A stretch of DNA of 64,000 nucleotides from Anaerolineae bacterium (lineage in GTDB: Bacteria; Chloroflexota; Anaerolineae; Aggregatilineales; Phototrophicaceae), in assembly GCA_022841825.1 (NCBI GenBank), contig JALHQT010000001.1, positions 1,054,001 to 1,118,000 of the forward strand, in the 5' to 3' direction. This document shows, one piece after another, positions 9,122 through 18,235 of this stretch. Under the pieces are notes generated by a model. The model saw only the letters and a list, made by a program, of their open reading frames with translations, ran no database searches and was not told the origin of the DNA. How positions within the stretch are numbered: the stretch's first letter is position 1; each line of letters starts with the position of its first letter. The translations under genes and the position numbers were made by a program.

Positions 9122-9694
9122 ATGAGTACAAACGAGTATCATTTCATCACACACTGGCGCGTGAAATCGACTGTCGAGGAAATCATCGACATTATCGGCG
9201 ACGCCGATGACTTGCCACGCTGGTGGCCGTCGGTTTATCTTGAGGTCAAGACGCTTGAGAACGGTGAGGCGAACGGCAAGGGCAAACGTGTTTCGCTCTA
9301 TACCAAGGGATGGCTGCCCTATACACTACGCTGGCAGTTCGTCGTGACCGAGGCAAACCCGCCGCATGGTTTCACGCTTGTCGCGGAGGGGGACTTCGTG
9401 GGGCGTGGCATATGGAGCTTCGCCGCGGACGGCGACATGGTCAATATCACCTATGACTGGAAGATTTCAGCAGAGAAGCCGCTGCTCAGGCTGCTGTCAT
9501 TCGTGATGAAGCCATTGTTCTCGATGAATCACCACTGGGCGATGGCACGTGGAGAAGAAAGTTTGCGCTTAGAACTTCTCCGTCGCCACGCGCCGACCGC
9601 AGAATCACGCGCGCTAATCCCCCAACCGACCTTGGCAACGCCAACGCAGCCGCTCCAGTGGATGGTGGCGCTGCTAAAGGGTGAGCAGCGCTAA
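9122..9694 (+). CDS. SRPBCC (START-like) family protein
   Basis: 190 residues, cytoplasmic. It begins with a beta strand (Y-H-F-I-T-H-W-R-V), then V-E-E-I-I-D-I-I-G-D-A-D-D-L-P-R-W-W-P, the typical polyketide cyclase/SRPBCC opening in which Trp residues line a hydrophobic ligand cavity. Later strands include G-I-W-S-F-A-A-D-G-D, and a long C-terminal helix follows (M-A-R-G-E-E-S-L-R-L-E-L-L). The last 35 residues look disordered. The ligand is unknown. Its stop overlaps the converging mreB-like gene by four bases. Confidence 0.78.
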   Translation: MSTNEYHFITHWRVKSTVEEIIDIIGDADDLPRWWPSVYLEVKTLENGEANGKGKRVSLYTKGWLPYTLRWQFVVTEANPPHGFTLVAEGDFVGRGIWSFAADGDMVNITYDWKISAEKPLLRLLSFVMKPLFSMNHHWAMARGEESLRLELLRRHAPTAESRALIPQPTLATPTQPLQWMVALLKGEQR

Positions 9695-10710
9695 TTCGCG
9701 GCAATGCGGCGGAGGAGTGCGGGATCGTTCAGCGCCCGTCCCGCGCCAACCGCCACCGCGATCATGGCATTTTCGGCGCGGTACACGGGAACCTGAACCT
9801 GCTGTGTCAGGAATTGATCCAGTCCGCGCAGCAAAGCCCCGCCCCCGGTCAGCACAACTCCACGATCGATGATATCCGAGGCAAGCTCCGGTGGAGTCTG
9901 GGAGAGAACACTCTTGAGCACATCGGTGATCGCACTCAGCGGTTCTTCGATCGCTTCGACCACTTCTCCAGTCGTCAATGTGATCGTGCGCGGCAGCCCC
10001 GTGACGTTATCGCGCCCCTGCACCAGCATCGACAGATCCTCGACCAGTGGCGTCGCCGCGCCCACCTGTATCTTGACCGACTCGGCGGTCGGCTGCCCAA
10101 TCGTCAGGCTGTATTTGCGGCGTACGTACGCCATGATCGCCTCATCCATGCGCAGCCCGCCTGTGCGCCCGCTGGCAGCGCGGACGATGTTGTTCATCGT
10201 GATGACCGCCGCCTCAGTGATACCGCCGCCAATATTGACGACCATATCTCCTGCTGGCGTACCAACCGGAAGCCCCGCGCCTATCGCCGCAGCCAACGGT
10301 TCCCAGATCAGATATACACGGCGCGCGCCCGCTTCGAGCGCCGCATCATTGACGGCGCGCCGCTCCACGCTGGTTACACCGTAAGGGACCGACATCATCA
10401 CGCTGGGCTTTGCGAAGCGCAGGCGACCACTTACTTTGCCAAAGAAATATGCCAGCATCTGGACGGTCGCTTCGTAATCGCTGATCACCCCGTTCTGCAG
10501 CGGGCGGATGATCTCGATTTCCTCTTCGTCGACACGTCCCAGCATTTCGCGCGCGGGTTGCCCAATCTCGACAACGCGCAGGACATCGTCTTCTTCCGTG
10601 AGCGCAGCCGCGACAAGCGTCGGCTCCTGAAGGACGATTTGTTCATTTTCGTAGATCAGGACGTTAACCGTCCCCAGGTCTACGCCCAGGTTCTTATCAA
10701 ATAATCCCAT
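9691..10710 (-). CDS. MreB-like actin-family cell-shape protein
   Basis: 339 residues from the ATG at 10710 (an upstream in-frame ATG at 10740 would add ten unlike residues). The actin-fold phosphate 1 motif L-G-V-D-L-G-T-V-N is at the N-terminus; phosphate 2 is V-V-N-I-G-G-G-I-T-E and the adenosine motif is L-T-G-G-G-A-L-L-R-G. It should form ATP-dependent filaments under the membrane that guide wall synthesis with RodA (48856-49977). It is a solo gene without mreC/mreD and is quite diverged, so a specialised or second MreB paralogue is possible. Confidence 0.85.
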   Translation of the reverse strand: MGLFDKNLGVDLGTVNVLIYENEQIVLQEPTLVAAALTEEDDVLRVVEIGQPAREMLGRVDEEEIEIIRPLQNGVISDYEATVQMLAYFFGKVSGRLRFAKPSVMMSVPYGVTSVERRAVNDAALEAGARRVYLIWEPLAAAIGAGLPVGTPAGDMVVNIGGGITEAAVITMNNIVRAASGRTGGLRMDEAIMAYVRRKYSLTIGQPTAESVKIQVGAATPLVEDLSMLVQGRDNVTGLPRTITLTTGEVVEAIEEPLSAITDVLKSVLSQTPPELASDIIDRGVVLTGGGALLRGLDQFLTQQVQVPVYRAENAMIAVAVGAGRALNDPALLRRIAAN

Positions 10711-10811
10711 GCACGCTGTCCGGTGTGTCCCCAAAAGCAAGCATAGGATTATAGCAGGAAAAACTACTGCTATCCTTCAGCACTTCTACCACTCCATGCA
10801 ATCATAGCACC

Positions 10812-10843
10812 AAAACGACAGCGCCCACTCGACGGTGGGCGCT
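10812..10843 (-). terminator. Rho-independent terminator of the atp operon
   Basis: A perfect 9-bp stem (10820-10828 with 10835-10843; arms AGCGCCCAC / GTGGGCGCT) and a 6-base loop. Read on the minus strand it is followed by a T-rich TCGTTTTGG tract. It lies 61 bp downstream of the atpC stop. Confidence 0.8.
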
Positions 10844-10904
10844 GCATAATGTGGATGTCCGGTGAATAGGCGGACGCCATCAAGGGCGTGCCGATTATCC
10901 TCTG

Positions 10905-11366
10905 CTAACTGCCGGACTTCTTCGGCTCGTCTTCGCTGACAATGCGCAGAATGCTCGGTCGGCTCTGCATCTTGCGCTGTACGCGCAGACCAAGCTCGGC
11001 ACGCTGAAGCGCCATCGCCGCCTCGCGGTTTTGCTCCGGTGGCAGCCCCTTCGCCATATGTTCCTGAGCGCTCCTGCGGGCGGCGTCGATGGCTTCCGCG
11101 TCAATCGCGAACGAAGATTCCGCCATATCTGCCAATACGACGACTTTATCCGGGCGCACATCCACCACCCCGCCGTAGATGGCGAAGCGTTCTTCAGCAT
11201 TGCCCTTGCGGACGACCAGCTCGCCAAAGCCGAGCGTCGTCAGCACGGGCGCGTGATGCGGCAGCACACCCATCTCACCCTCAGCAGCCGGGATGATGAC
11301 CATGTCCGCGTTCGGCTCGTCGAAAATCTTCTTCTCTTGTGTGACCACTTCTACATGTATAGGCAT
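10905..11366 (-). CDS. atpC: F1 ATP synthase subunit epsilon
   Basis: 153 residues, slightly longer than typical. The N-terminal beta-sandwich has the family segment G-E-M-G-V-L-P-H-H-A-P and later the G-G-V-V-D-V strand; a C-terminal helical hairpin follows, then an extra charged tail (E-D-E-P-K-K). The epsilon subunit couples the rotor to F0 and inhibits ATP hydrolysis. SD AAGGGAG stands before the ATG, as for the other atp genes here. It is the last gene of the F1 operon and is separated from atpD by a 79-bp palindromic spacer. Confidence 0.95.
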   Translation of the reverse strand: MPIHVEVVTQEKKIFDEPNADMVIIPAAEGEMGVLPHHAPVLTTLGFGELVVRKGNAEERFAIYGGVVDVRPDKVVVLADMAESSFAIDAEAIDAARRSAQEHMAKGLPPEQNREAAMALQRAELGLRVQRKMQSRPSILRIVSEDEPKKSGS

Positions 11367-11387
11367 CGTGTACTCCCTTGTTGGGAA

Positions 11388-11438
11388 GTGATGAGGTACG
11401 AGTGATGAAAATCAGATTCATCACGCATGCCTCATCAC
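11388..11438. repeat. Nested palindromes between atpD and atpC
   Basis: Outer arms GTGATGAGG (11388-11396) and CCTCATCAC (11430-11438) and inner arms GTGATGAA (11402-11409) and TTCATCAC (11417-11424) give a strong double hairpin inside the operon. The outer arm is the same word as at 9046-9054. It may be a dispersed repeat, an RNA processing or stability element, or both. Confidence 0.7.
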
Positions 11439-11445
11439 AATCCGC

Positions 11446-12888
<1,443 letters not shown>

Positions 12889-12908
12889 TCACGATGAACC
12901 CACATCTG

Positions 12909-12934
12909 CCTCCTCTACGCGAGCGAAGAGGAGG
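12909..12934. repeat. Hairpin between atpG and atpD
   Basis: Perfect 8-bp arms CCTCCTCT (12909-12916) and AGAGGAGG (12927-12934) around a 10-base loop. Neighbouring bases on the minus strand read CTCACCCCCAACC, the composition of common intergenic repeats in Chloroflexota and cyanobacteria (known from memory, not checked here). Confidence 0.55.
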
Positions 12935-12947
12935 TTGGGGGTGAGGT

Positions 12948-13907
12948 TTACCGAACTGCTTCCGCCGCCATGCTCTTTTCGATCATATGGGCGACCTTGT
13001 CAATTTCGCCCTGGAGCGCCTCAGCACCCCCGACGATGTCGAGGATTTCCGATGTGATCGCCGCCTGGCGCGCCTTGTTGTATTGCAGTGTGAGATCCAC
13101 GGTCAGCGCGCCCGCGTTTTCGGAGGCGTTGCGCATCGCAACCATACGCGCCGAATGCTCGCTCGCCTGCGCTTCCAGTACCGCCTGGTAGAGCTGAAGT
13201 GTGGTGAAGCGCGGGACAATCTCATCCAGGATGGCAGCCGCGTTCGGCTCATATTCGTAATCGCTGACCGACGAAGTGACCTTCGGCGTTGCCTTCAGCA
13301 TTTCCGCCATCACCTGATCATCCGTCTCGTACGGCATCAGCGGCAGCAATTGCAGAACACGCGGTGCCTGTGTGAGCGTGTTGATGAAATCGGTGTAAGC
13401 GATAAACACCTCATCGACCTTCCCGCTCAGGAATTCCTGAATGGCAATGGAGGCGATGGGGGAAATGTCCATGATCGTCGGGTTATCGTGGTTGACGAAC
13501 TCCGCGACGACGTTCTCGCGCACGCGCACCATCGAGTCGCGCCCCTTACGTCCGACAGTCACGTACTCAATCGGCAGTCCAAGGCGGTCGCTGAAGCGCT
13601 TTACAGTACGGATCATGTTCGTATTGTAAGCGCCTGCCAGCCCGCGCTCAGACGTAATCAGGATAACCTTGACCCTCTTGATGTCCGTACGCGGCGTCAG
13701 GAGTGGATGGAGCGGAGTACCCTTCTGGGCAGACTTCTGCACATTCAGGAGGATTTCCCACGCCTTTTCTGCATATGCGCGGCTTGCCAGCACTCGCGCC
13801 TGCGCGCGCCGCACCTTAGACGCGCTGGTCGCTTCCAGCGCGCGTGTGATCTGAGCAATGTTCTTGACGCTGCGAATGCGTTTCTTAATCTCGCGTGCCG
13901 ATGCCAT
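12948..13907 (-). CDS. atpG: F1 ATP synthase subunit gamma
   Basis: 319 residues. The N-terminus R-E-I-K-K-R-I-R-S-V-K-N-I-A-Q-I-T-R-A-L-E and the C-terminal S-E-H-S-A-R-M-V-A-M-R-N-A-S-E-N-A form the two-helix coiled coil that rotates inside the alpha/beta ring. The central Rossmann-like domain has the I-T-S-E-R-G-L-A-G-A-Y-N segment. At about 25-30 residues longer than bacterial standards, it carries extra sequence mainly in the middle domain, as seen in other Chloroflexota and cyanobacteria. SD GAAGGGAG precedes the ATG. Confidence 0.96.
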   Translation of the reverse strand: MASAREIKKRIRSVKNIAQITRALEATSASKVRRAQARVLASRAYAEKAWEILLNVQKSAQKGTPLHPLLTPRTDIKRVKVILITSERGLAGAYNTNMIRTVKRFSDRLGLPIEYVTVGRKGRDSMVRVRENVVAEFVNHDNPTIMDISPIASIAIQEFLSGKVDEVFIAYTDFINTLTQAPRVLQLLPLMPYETDDQVMAEMLKATPKVTSSVSDYEYEPNAAAILDEIVPRFTTLQLYQAVLEAQASEHSARMVAMRNASENAGALTVDLTLQYNKARQAAITSEILDIVGGAEALQGEIDKVAHMIEKSMAAEAVR

Positions 13908-13930
13908 AGCTGACTCCCTTCACGCGATAG

Positions 13931-15430
13931 TTACGAAAACGCCGCGATTGATGACTCGATAGCAGCCTTGAGCTTTGCTTCCTGATCGGCATCTAGCGTC
14001 TTGGCGCTTTCGATGCTCTCGCGCACTTCGTTGGTCGAGAACGCGCGCAGGAAAGAGGTCTGCCATTCTTTGACGCGGCTCACCGGAATGCGGTCGATCA
14101 TACCCTTTGTACCCGCGTACAGCAGCGCCACCTGATCGGCAAGCGCCAGCGGAACGTACTGCCCCTGCTTGAGCATTTCCGTCAGCCGCAACCCGCGATC
14201 CAGTTGGCGTTGTGTCGACTTATCGAGGTCGCTGCCGAACTGCGCGAATGCTGCCAGCGAACGGAACTGCGCCAGGTCGAGACGCAAACCGCCGGCAACC
14301 TTCTTCATCGCCTTGGTTTGTGCGTCACCACCCACGCGGCTGACGCTGATACCGACGTTCATCGCCGGACGCTGACCGCTGTTGAAGAGTTCGCCTTCGA
14401 GGAAGATCTGCCCGTCGGTGATCGAAATAACGTTCGTCGGCACATAGGCAGACACGTCGCCGAGGAGCGTTTCGATGATCGGCAGCGCCGTCAGCGAACC
14501 GCCTCCACGCGCCTCGGAAAGCTGCGCGGCGCGTTCCAGCAGGCGGCTGTGCAGGTAGAAGACGTCGCCAGGGTACGCTTCACGACCCGGCGGGCGACGA
14601 AGCAGCAAAGACACCTGGCGATATGCCCAGGCGTGCTTGGACAAATCGTCATAGACAACGAGCGCATCCTTGCCGTTTTCCATGAACCATTCGCCGATGG
14701 CACAGCCCGAATAGGGCGAAATGTATTGCAGCGCCGCAGAGTCCGACGCGGATGCCATGACGATGGTTGTGTATTCCATCGCGCCATACTGCTCGAGCAG
14801 CGCCTGCAAACGGGCAACCTCACCACGCCGCTTGCCAATCGCGACGTAGATGCAGTACATGCCCTTGCCTTTTTGGTTGATGATGGTGTCAATTGCCAGG
14901 GCGGTCTTGCCCGTCTGGCGGTCACCAATGATCAATTCGCGCTGCCCGCGCCCAATCGGCGTGTTGGCGTCGATGGTCATGATGCCCGTCTGTACCGGGC
15001 GATTGACGTTACGACGCTGCATAACACCGGGAGCGATCCGTTCGATGTTATAAAACTCGTTCGTTTCGATGGGACCGCGTCCATCAACAGGTTCGCCAAG
15101 AGGGTTGACGACGCGCCCAACCATCGCCTGACCCACCGGGACGGAAGCGATACGACCGAGTGGGCGCACTTCGTCGCCTTCCTGAATGGTGTCGTACTCA
15201 CCCATGATGATGACACCCACGTTATCGCGCTCCAGGTTAAAGGCGATACCCGCGGTCCCGTTCTCGAAGCGAACGAGTTCACTCATACGGATATTCTGTA
15301 AGCCTGATACGCGCGCGATACCATCGCCGACTTCTTCGACGTATCCGACCTCGACTGCCTCAACCGACGGCTTGTAACCTTCGATTTGCTTAAGCAGTGA
15401 GTCAAAAATGCTGTTGGTCGTGTCCGCCAT
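13931..15430 (-). CDS. atpA: F1 ATP synthase subunit alpha
   Basis: 499 residues. The non-catalytic nucleotide site has P-loop G-D-R-Q-T-G-K-T-A, followed by [11 protein letters not shown] and the arginine-finger region [15 protein letters not shown]. It is the first gene of the minus-strand F1 operon (atpA-atpG-atpD-atpC). Clear SD AGGAG six bases before the ATG. No atpH or F0 gene lies upstream; the next gene is a divergent TetR regulator, so the F0 part must be encoded elsewhere. Confidence 0.98.
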   Translation of the reverse strand: MADTTNSIFDSLLKQIEGYKPSVEAVEVGYVEEVGDGIARVSGLQNIRMSELVRFENGTAGIAFNLERDNVGVIIMGEYDTIQEGDEVRPLGRIASVPVGQAMVGRVVNPLGEPVDGRGPIETNEFYNIERIAPGVMQRRNVNRPVQTGIMTIDANTPIGRGQRELIIGDRQTGKTALAIDTIINQKGKGMYCIYVAIGKRRGEVARLQALLEQYGAMEYTTIVMASASDSAALQYISPYSGCAIGEWFMENGKDALVVYDDLSKHAWAYRQVSLLLRRPPGREAYPGDVFYLHSRLLERAAQLSEARGGGSLTALPIIETLLGDVSAYVPTNVISITDGQIFLEGELFNSGQRPAMNVGISVSRVGGDAQTKAMKKVAGGLRLDLAQFRSLAAFAQFGSDLDKSTQRQLDRGLRLTEMLKQGQYVPLALADQVALLYAGTKGMIDRIPVSRVKEWQTSFLRAFSTNEVRESIESAKTLDADQEAKLKAAIESSIAAFS

Positions 15431-15513
15431 GCTCTACTCCTGGGGAATCTGTCGTGAAAATGACCAGTTGGGATGTCCGGAGACATCGTTACAAGGGGGT
15501 AAAGTACGTATGA

Positions 15514-15612
15514 TGTTGGGGTGCATCTGCCTACCCGCCGTTTGACCGCTGCGATGTAGGCTGTCATGTAGGCTCCGCAGTCACAGCGCGGGCAGGCAGA
15601 TGCACCCCAACA
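15514..15612. repeat. 99-bp intergenic inverted repeat (MITE-like or REP-like)
   Basis: Arms 15514-15538 and 15588-15612 are complementary over 25 bp with a single mismatch (cores GTTGGGGTGCATCTGCC and its complement). The 49-base interior contains the 9-mer ATGTAGGCT twice. It fills the middle of the 341-bp gap between divergent atpA and tetR, the largest gene-free stretch in the window; apart from the tetR promoter/operator and the atpA SD nothing else is visible there. It has no U-run on either side and ends too far from atpA to be its terminator. Confidence 0.75.
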
Positions 15613-15736
15613 CAACAGATCAAAGTGTAGTCGATCCCACTGAAATCGTCTATACGTTGGTAGAGAGATTTGTGAATTTCCTCGCAAACGAGGCACGTTT
15701 CTCATGAAGATCTTATCAACAGCTCCAAAACCATGC

Positions 15737-15761
15737 TAGAATTCTACCAACTTGTAGGTAG
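15737..15761 (+). promoter_or_regulatory. -10 element and TetR-type operator upstream of tetR gene
   Basis: A -10 hexamer TAGAAT (15737-15742) is directly followed by the inverted repeat CTACC-N8-GGTAG (15744-15761), 10 bp before the ATG at 15772. Such a site is the classic position for autoregulation by a TetR repressor. The -35 is poor (TTATCA near 15714). Confidence 0.6.
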
Positions 15762-15771
15762 ATTGACAGCA

Positions 15772-16353
15772 ATGGTATCAGACAACGACACCTATGGACG
15801 TATACTCGATGCCGCAGCGGAGCTGTTTGCGGCGCGTGGTTATGAAGCCGTCACCCTGCGCGACATCGGGGACGCGGTAAAGATTAAACACGCCTCACTC
15901 TACTATTACGCGCCGGAAGGCAAAAAACAGCTCTATATGGCGGTCATGGAACGTAACTTTCAGCGTCACCGCGAAGGGATCACGCGCGCTATCGCCAACG
16001 CGCAGCCCGACATCCGCAGTCAGTTTCGCGCTGTTGGGCAGTGGCTGATCTCCCAGCCACCCATGAACATGAGCCGCGTCATCCAGGCAGACACGAATTC
16101 CATAGGCGAAGAAAACGCGCTCAAGCTGTCACGCTCTGCCTATGAAGCGCTGCGCGAACCCCTCGTCTCCGCGCTCGACCGGGCACGCAGCGAGGGGCAC
16201 ATCGCGCTGCGAAACCTGGATATGGGCGCGCTGGCGTTTCTGACGATGGTGGAGGTGGTGCACAGCGTCCCGTCGGGAGGCAGCAAGCTGATTATGGATG
16301 CCTATATTGAGGAGCTGATCGACATGCTGATGCGCGGCTGGGAAGTCCGTTAA
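15772..16353 (+). CDS. TetR/AcrR family transcriptional regulator
   Basis: 193 residues. The N-terminal HTH (about residues 8-55) reads I-L-D-A-A-A-E-L-F-A-A-R-G-Y-E-A-V-T-L-R-D-I-G-D-A, then K-H-A-S-L-Y-Y-Y, the TetR recognition helix. The C-terminal helical domain binds an unknown ligand. An earlier in-frame ATG at 15733 would place the start upstream of the -10 and the operator, so the second ATG is preferred. The gene stands alone; divergent atpA and convergent proC are unlikely targets, so its regulon is unknown. Confidence 0.88.
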   Translation: MVSDNDTYGRILDAAAELFAARGYEAVTLRDIGDAVKIKHASLYYYAPEGKKQLYMAVMERNFQRHREGITRAIANAQPDIRSQFRAVGQWLISQPPMNMSRVIQADTNSIGEENALKLSRSAYEALREPLVSALDRARSEGHIALRNLDMGALAFLTMVEVVHSVPSGGSKLIMDAYIEELIDMLMRGWEVR

Positions 16354-16413
16354 TCGACCGTGAACATCGCGCTCGTCCCCATTCATCACCGACAACTCAC
16401 AGTGTAACACAGC

Positions 16414-17268
16414 CTATTCCTCGTCTTCGTCCTTCGCGTTCTTCTCGCCCTTGCCGCCGCCGAGTAGCATGCTCTTGCGGTAGGCGGCGTAAATCCCCTT
16501 TGACAGGACCGTGCGCAGACCGCCCTTCTCCAGTTGGTAAAGCGCCTCTGCACTCGTCCCGCCGGGGCTGGTCACCTGGTTGCGGAGTTGCGCCGGATGC
16601 AGCCCGCTCTGCTTGGCATACTCGACCGAGCCCGCCATCGTCTGCAACACCAGATGCTCCGCATCCCGCCGCGAAAAGCCCATATGCACACCTGCGTCGA
16701 TCAGCGCCTCCATCACCAGGAAGACATAGGCGGGACCCGACCCGCTCAATGCCGTCGCCATATCCAGATACTTCTCATCCTCGACATAAATTTCCTCGCC
16801 CATCGCGCCAAGCAGCGTCTTCGCCTGGTCGCGCTGTGCAACCGGCACTTCGGGCGTCGCTGTCCATACGGTAATCCCCTGACCGATCTGGGCAGGCGTG
16901 TTGGGCATCGCACGGACGACGCTTGGATTTGCCAAGCCGCTCGACAGCGTCTGGATGCGGACGCCCGCCAGGATGCTAAAGACGAAACTCGCCTTGTGTG
17001 CCACCCGCCGCAGCCCTGGCATCACATCCGGCAGCACCTGTGGTTTGATCGACAACACCAACACATCGGCGCGGTCGGCGGCGGCGATGTTGTCGGTCGT
17101 AAATTCCAGACCATAGCGCCGAACGAGTTCCTCGCCGCGCGGCGCGTGAGGATCGGAACACACGATTTGTCCAGCCGTCACCTGACCTTGTTTGAGAAGC
17201 CCGTTGATCATGGCTTCCGCCATGACGCCAGAGCCGATGAATGCAATTCTGGAGTTTTGAAGCGCCAT
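16414..17268 (-). CDS. proC: Pyrroline-5-carboxylate reductase
   Basis: 284 residues. The N-terminal Rossmann domain opens with I-A-F-I-G-S-G-V-M-A-E-A-M; the C-terminal dimerisation domain has A-L-S-G-S-G-P-A-Y-V-F and the family signature T-S-P-G-G-T-S-A-E-A-L. It reduces pyrroline-5-carboxylate to proline with NAD(P)H. The start at 17268 has SD AGGA; an ATG three codons upstream lies inside that SD, and a longer frame to 17337 lacks homology-like sequence. The C-terminus carries an unusual acidic/lysine tail ending D-E-D-E-E. Confidence 0.95.
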   Translation of the reverse strand: MALQNSRIAFIGSGVMAEAMINGLLKQGQVTAGQIVCSDPHAPRGEELVRRYGLEFTTDNIAAADRADVLVLSIKPQVLPDVMPGLRRVAHKASFVFSILAGVRIQTLSSGLANPSVVRAMPNTPAQIGQGITVWTATPEVPVAQRDQAKTLLGAMGEEIYVEDEKYLDMATALSGSGPAYVFLVMEALIDAGVHMGFSRRDAEHLVLQTMAGSVEYAKQSGLHPAQLRNQVTSPGGTSAEALYQLEKGGLRTVLSKGIYAAYRKSMLLGGGKGEKNAKDEDEE

Positions 17269-17458
17269 CAGACACATCCTGAACACATCGATTTGTCCAC
17301 AACCCCAAATTGGAGCGCATATAAGTACAGAGGACAAGCGACAAGCGTTTTCATGCTACACTGCCAGGGCAAAGCGCACGCCGCAATACGTCTTTTTTGC
17401 CCCGAAGTCAACGTTGCACGCTCGTCCCCCGCCCGATTGTGACGGAGACCTTACCCGT

Positions 17459-18235
17459 ATGAACACGCCGCCCTTAATTTTGGTCGTAGATGACGATATT
17501 GGCGCCATCATGCTCCTCAAGATCATGCTCCAGCGCGGAGGCTACGAAGTCCTCACCGCGCGGGATGCTGATTCCGGGTTGCAGGTACTGGGCACGCATT
17601 CACCCGATTTGCTCATCACCGATAACATGATGCCGGGAATGTGTGGCGCAGATTTTGTGCGCCAGGTCAAGCGCAATCCGGCTTTCGCGAAGATGCCCGT
17701 CGTTCTGATGGCATCTGGCGGTTCTGCCAGTGCAAGACTCGATGCGATGGAAGCCGGTGTAGATGACGTGCTGCTGAAGCCCATACTCCATCACGATCTG
17801 CTCACGACCGTCAGGGCAATGCTTGAGAACAGGTGCTATGACCCTATCCCCAAGGGCTGCGCGCTTCTCCTGCACGGCAGCTACCCGAATAACGCCTATC
17901 GGTCTCAGCTCGCCGCCGCTGTAAACGCACGCATTGAAACGACGATGATCACCCAGTGGGCGTGTGGCGAAAGCGCCTTAGTCAACCAACGCATGATTGA
18001 AGCGCTCCGTGCCAGTCGCAGCCTCACAGTCTGTCTGACTCAGGAGACATCGCAGCACGACACCGTGCGTTATGCGTGTGACTATTTCGCCGGGCACAAC
18101 AAGCCCCTGACTGCCATCCTCTACGAGGATTGTGACCTACCCGACGCCTTCAACACCTGCCACGTTTTCGCACCTGACGACATGGACGCATACTGCTCTT
18201 GGCTAAGGCGCATTCATACGCGCTCTCAACCATAA
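17459..18235 (+). CDS. Response regulator receiver protein with unknown C-terminal domain
   Basis: 258 residues. The N-terminal receiver domain (about residues 5-122) has the acidic pocket V-V-D-D-D, phospho-acceptor Asp55 in L-L-I-T-D-N-M-M-P-G, and the conserved Lys in L-L-K-P. Residues 125-258 do not match a DNA-binding output domain; they include L-L-L-H-G-S-Y-P-N-N-A and seem to form an alpha/beta fold. The ATG at 17459 has GGAG upstream; a longer in-frame start at 17414 is less likely. No histidine kinase is adjacent, so it is an orphan regulator. It overlaps the converging gene by ten bases. Confidence 0.85.
   Translation: MNTPPLILVVDDDIGAIMLLKIMLQRGGYEVLTARDADSGLQVLGTHSPDLLITDNMMPGMCGADFVRQVKRNPAFAKMPVVLMASGGSASARLDAMEAGVDDVLLKPILHHDLLTTVRAMLENRCYDPIPKGCALLLHGSYPNNAYRSQLAAAVNARIETTMITQWACGESALVNQRMIEALRASRSLTVCLTQETSQHDTVRYACDYFAGHNKPLTAILYEDCDLPDAFNTCHVFAPDDMDAYCSWLRRIHTRSQP

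Noticed and set aside
9814-10704. A 296-codon plus-strand frame opposite the mreB-like gene
   Set aside because: Full antisense overlap with a well-supported gene and low-complexity basic composition.
12987-13913. A 308-codon plus-strand frame opposite atpG
   Set aside because: Antisense to atpG, Arg/His-rich, no SD and no domain.
15283-15705. A 140-codon minus-strand frame across the palindrome upstream of atpA
   Set aside because: It overlaps the atpA start in another frame and most of it is the inverted repeat; no independent sign of coding.
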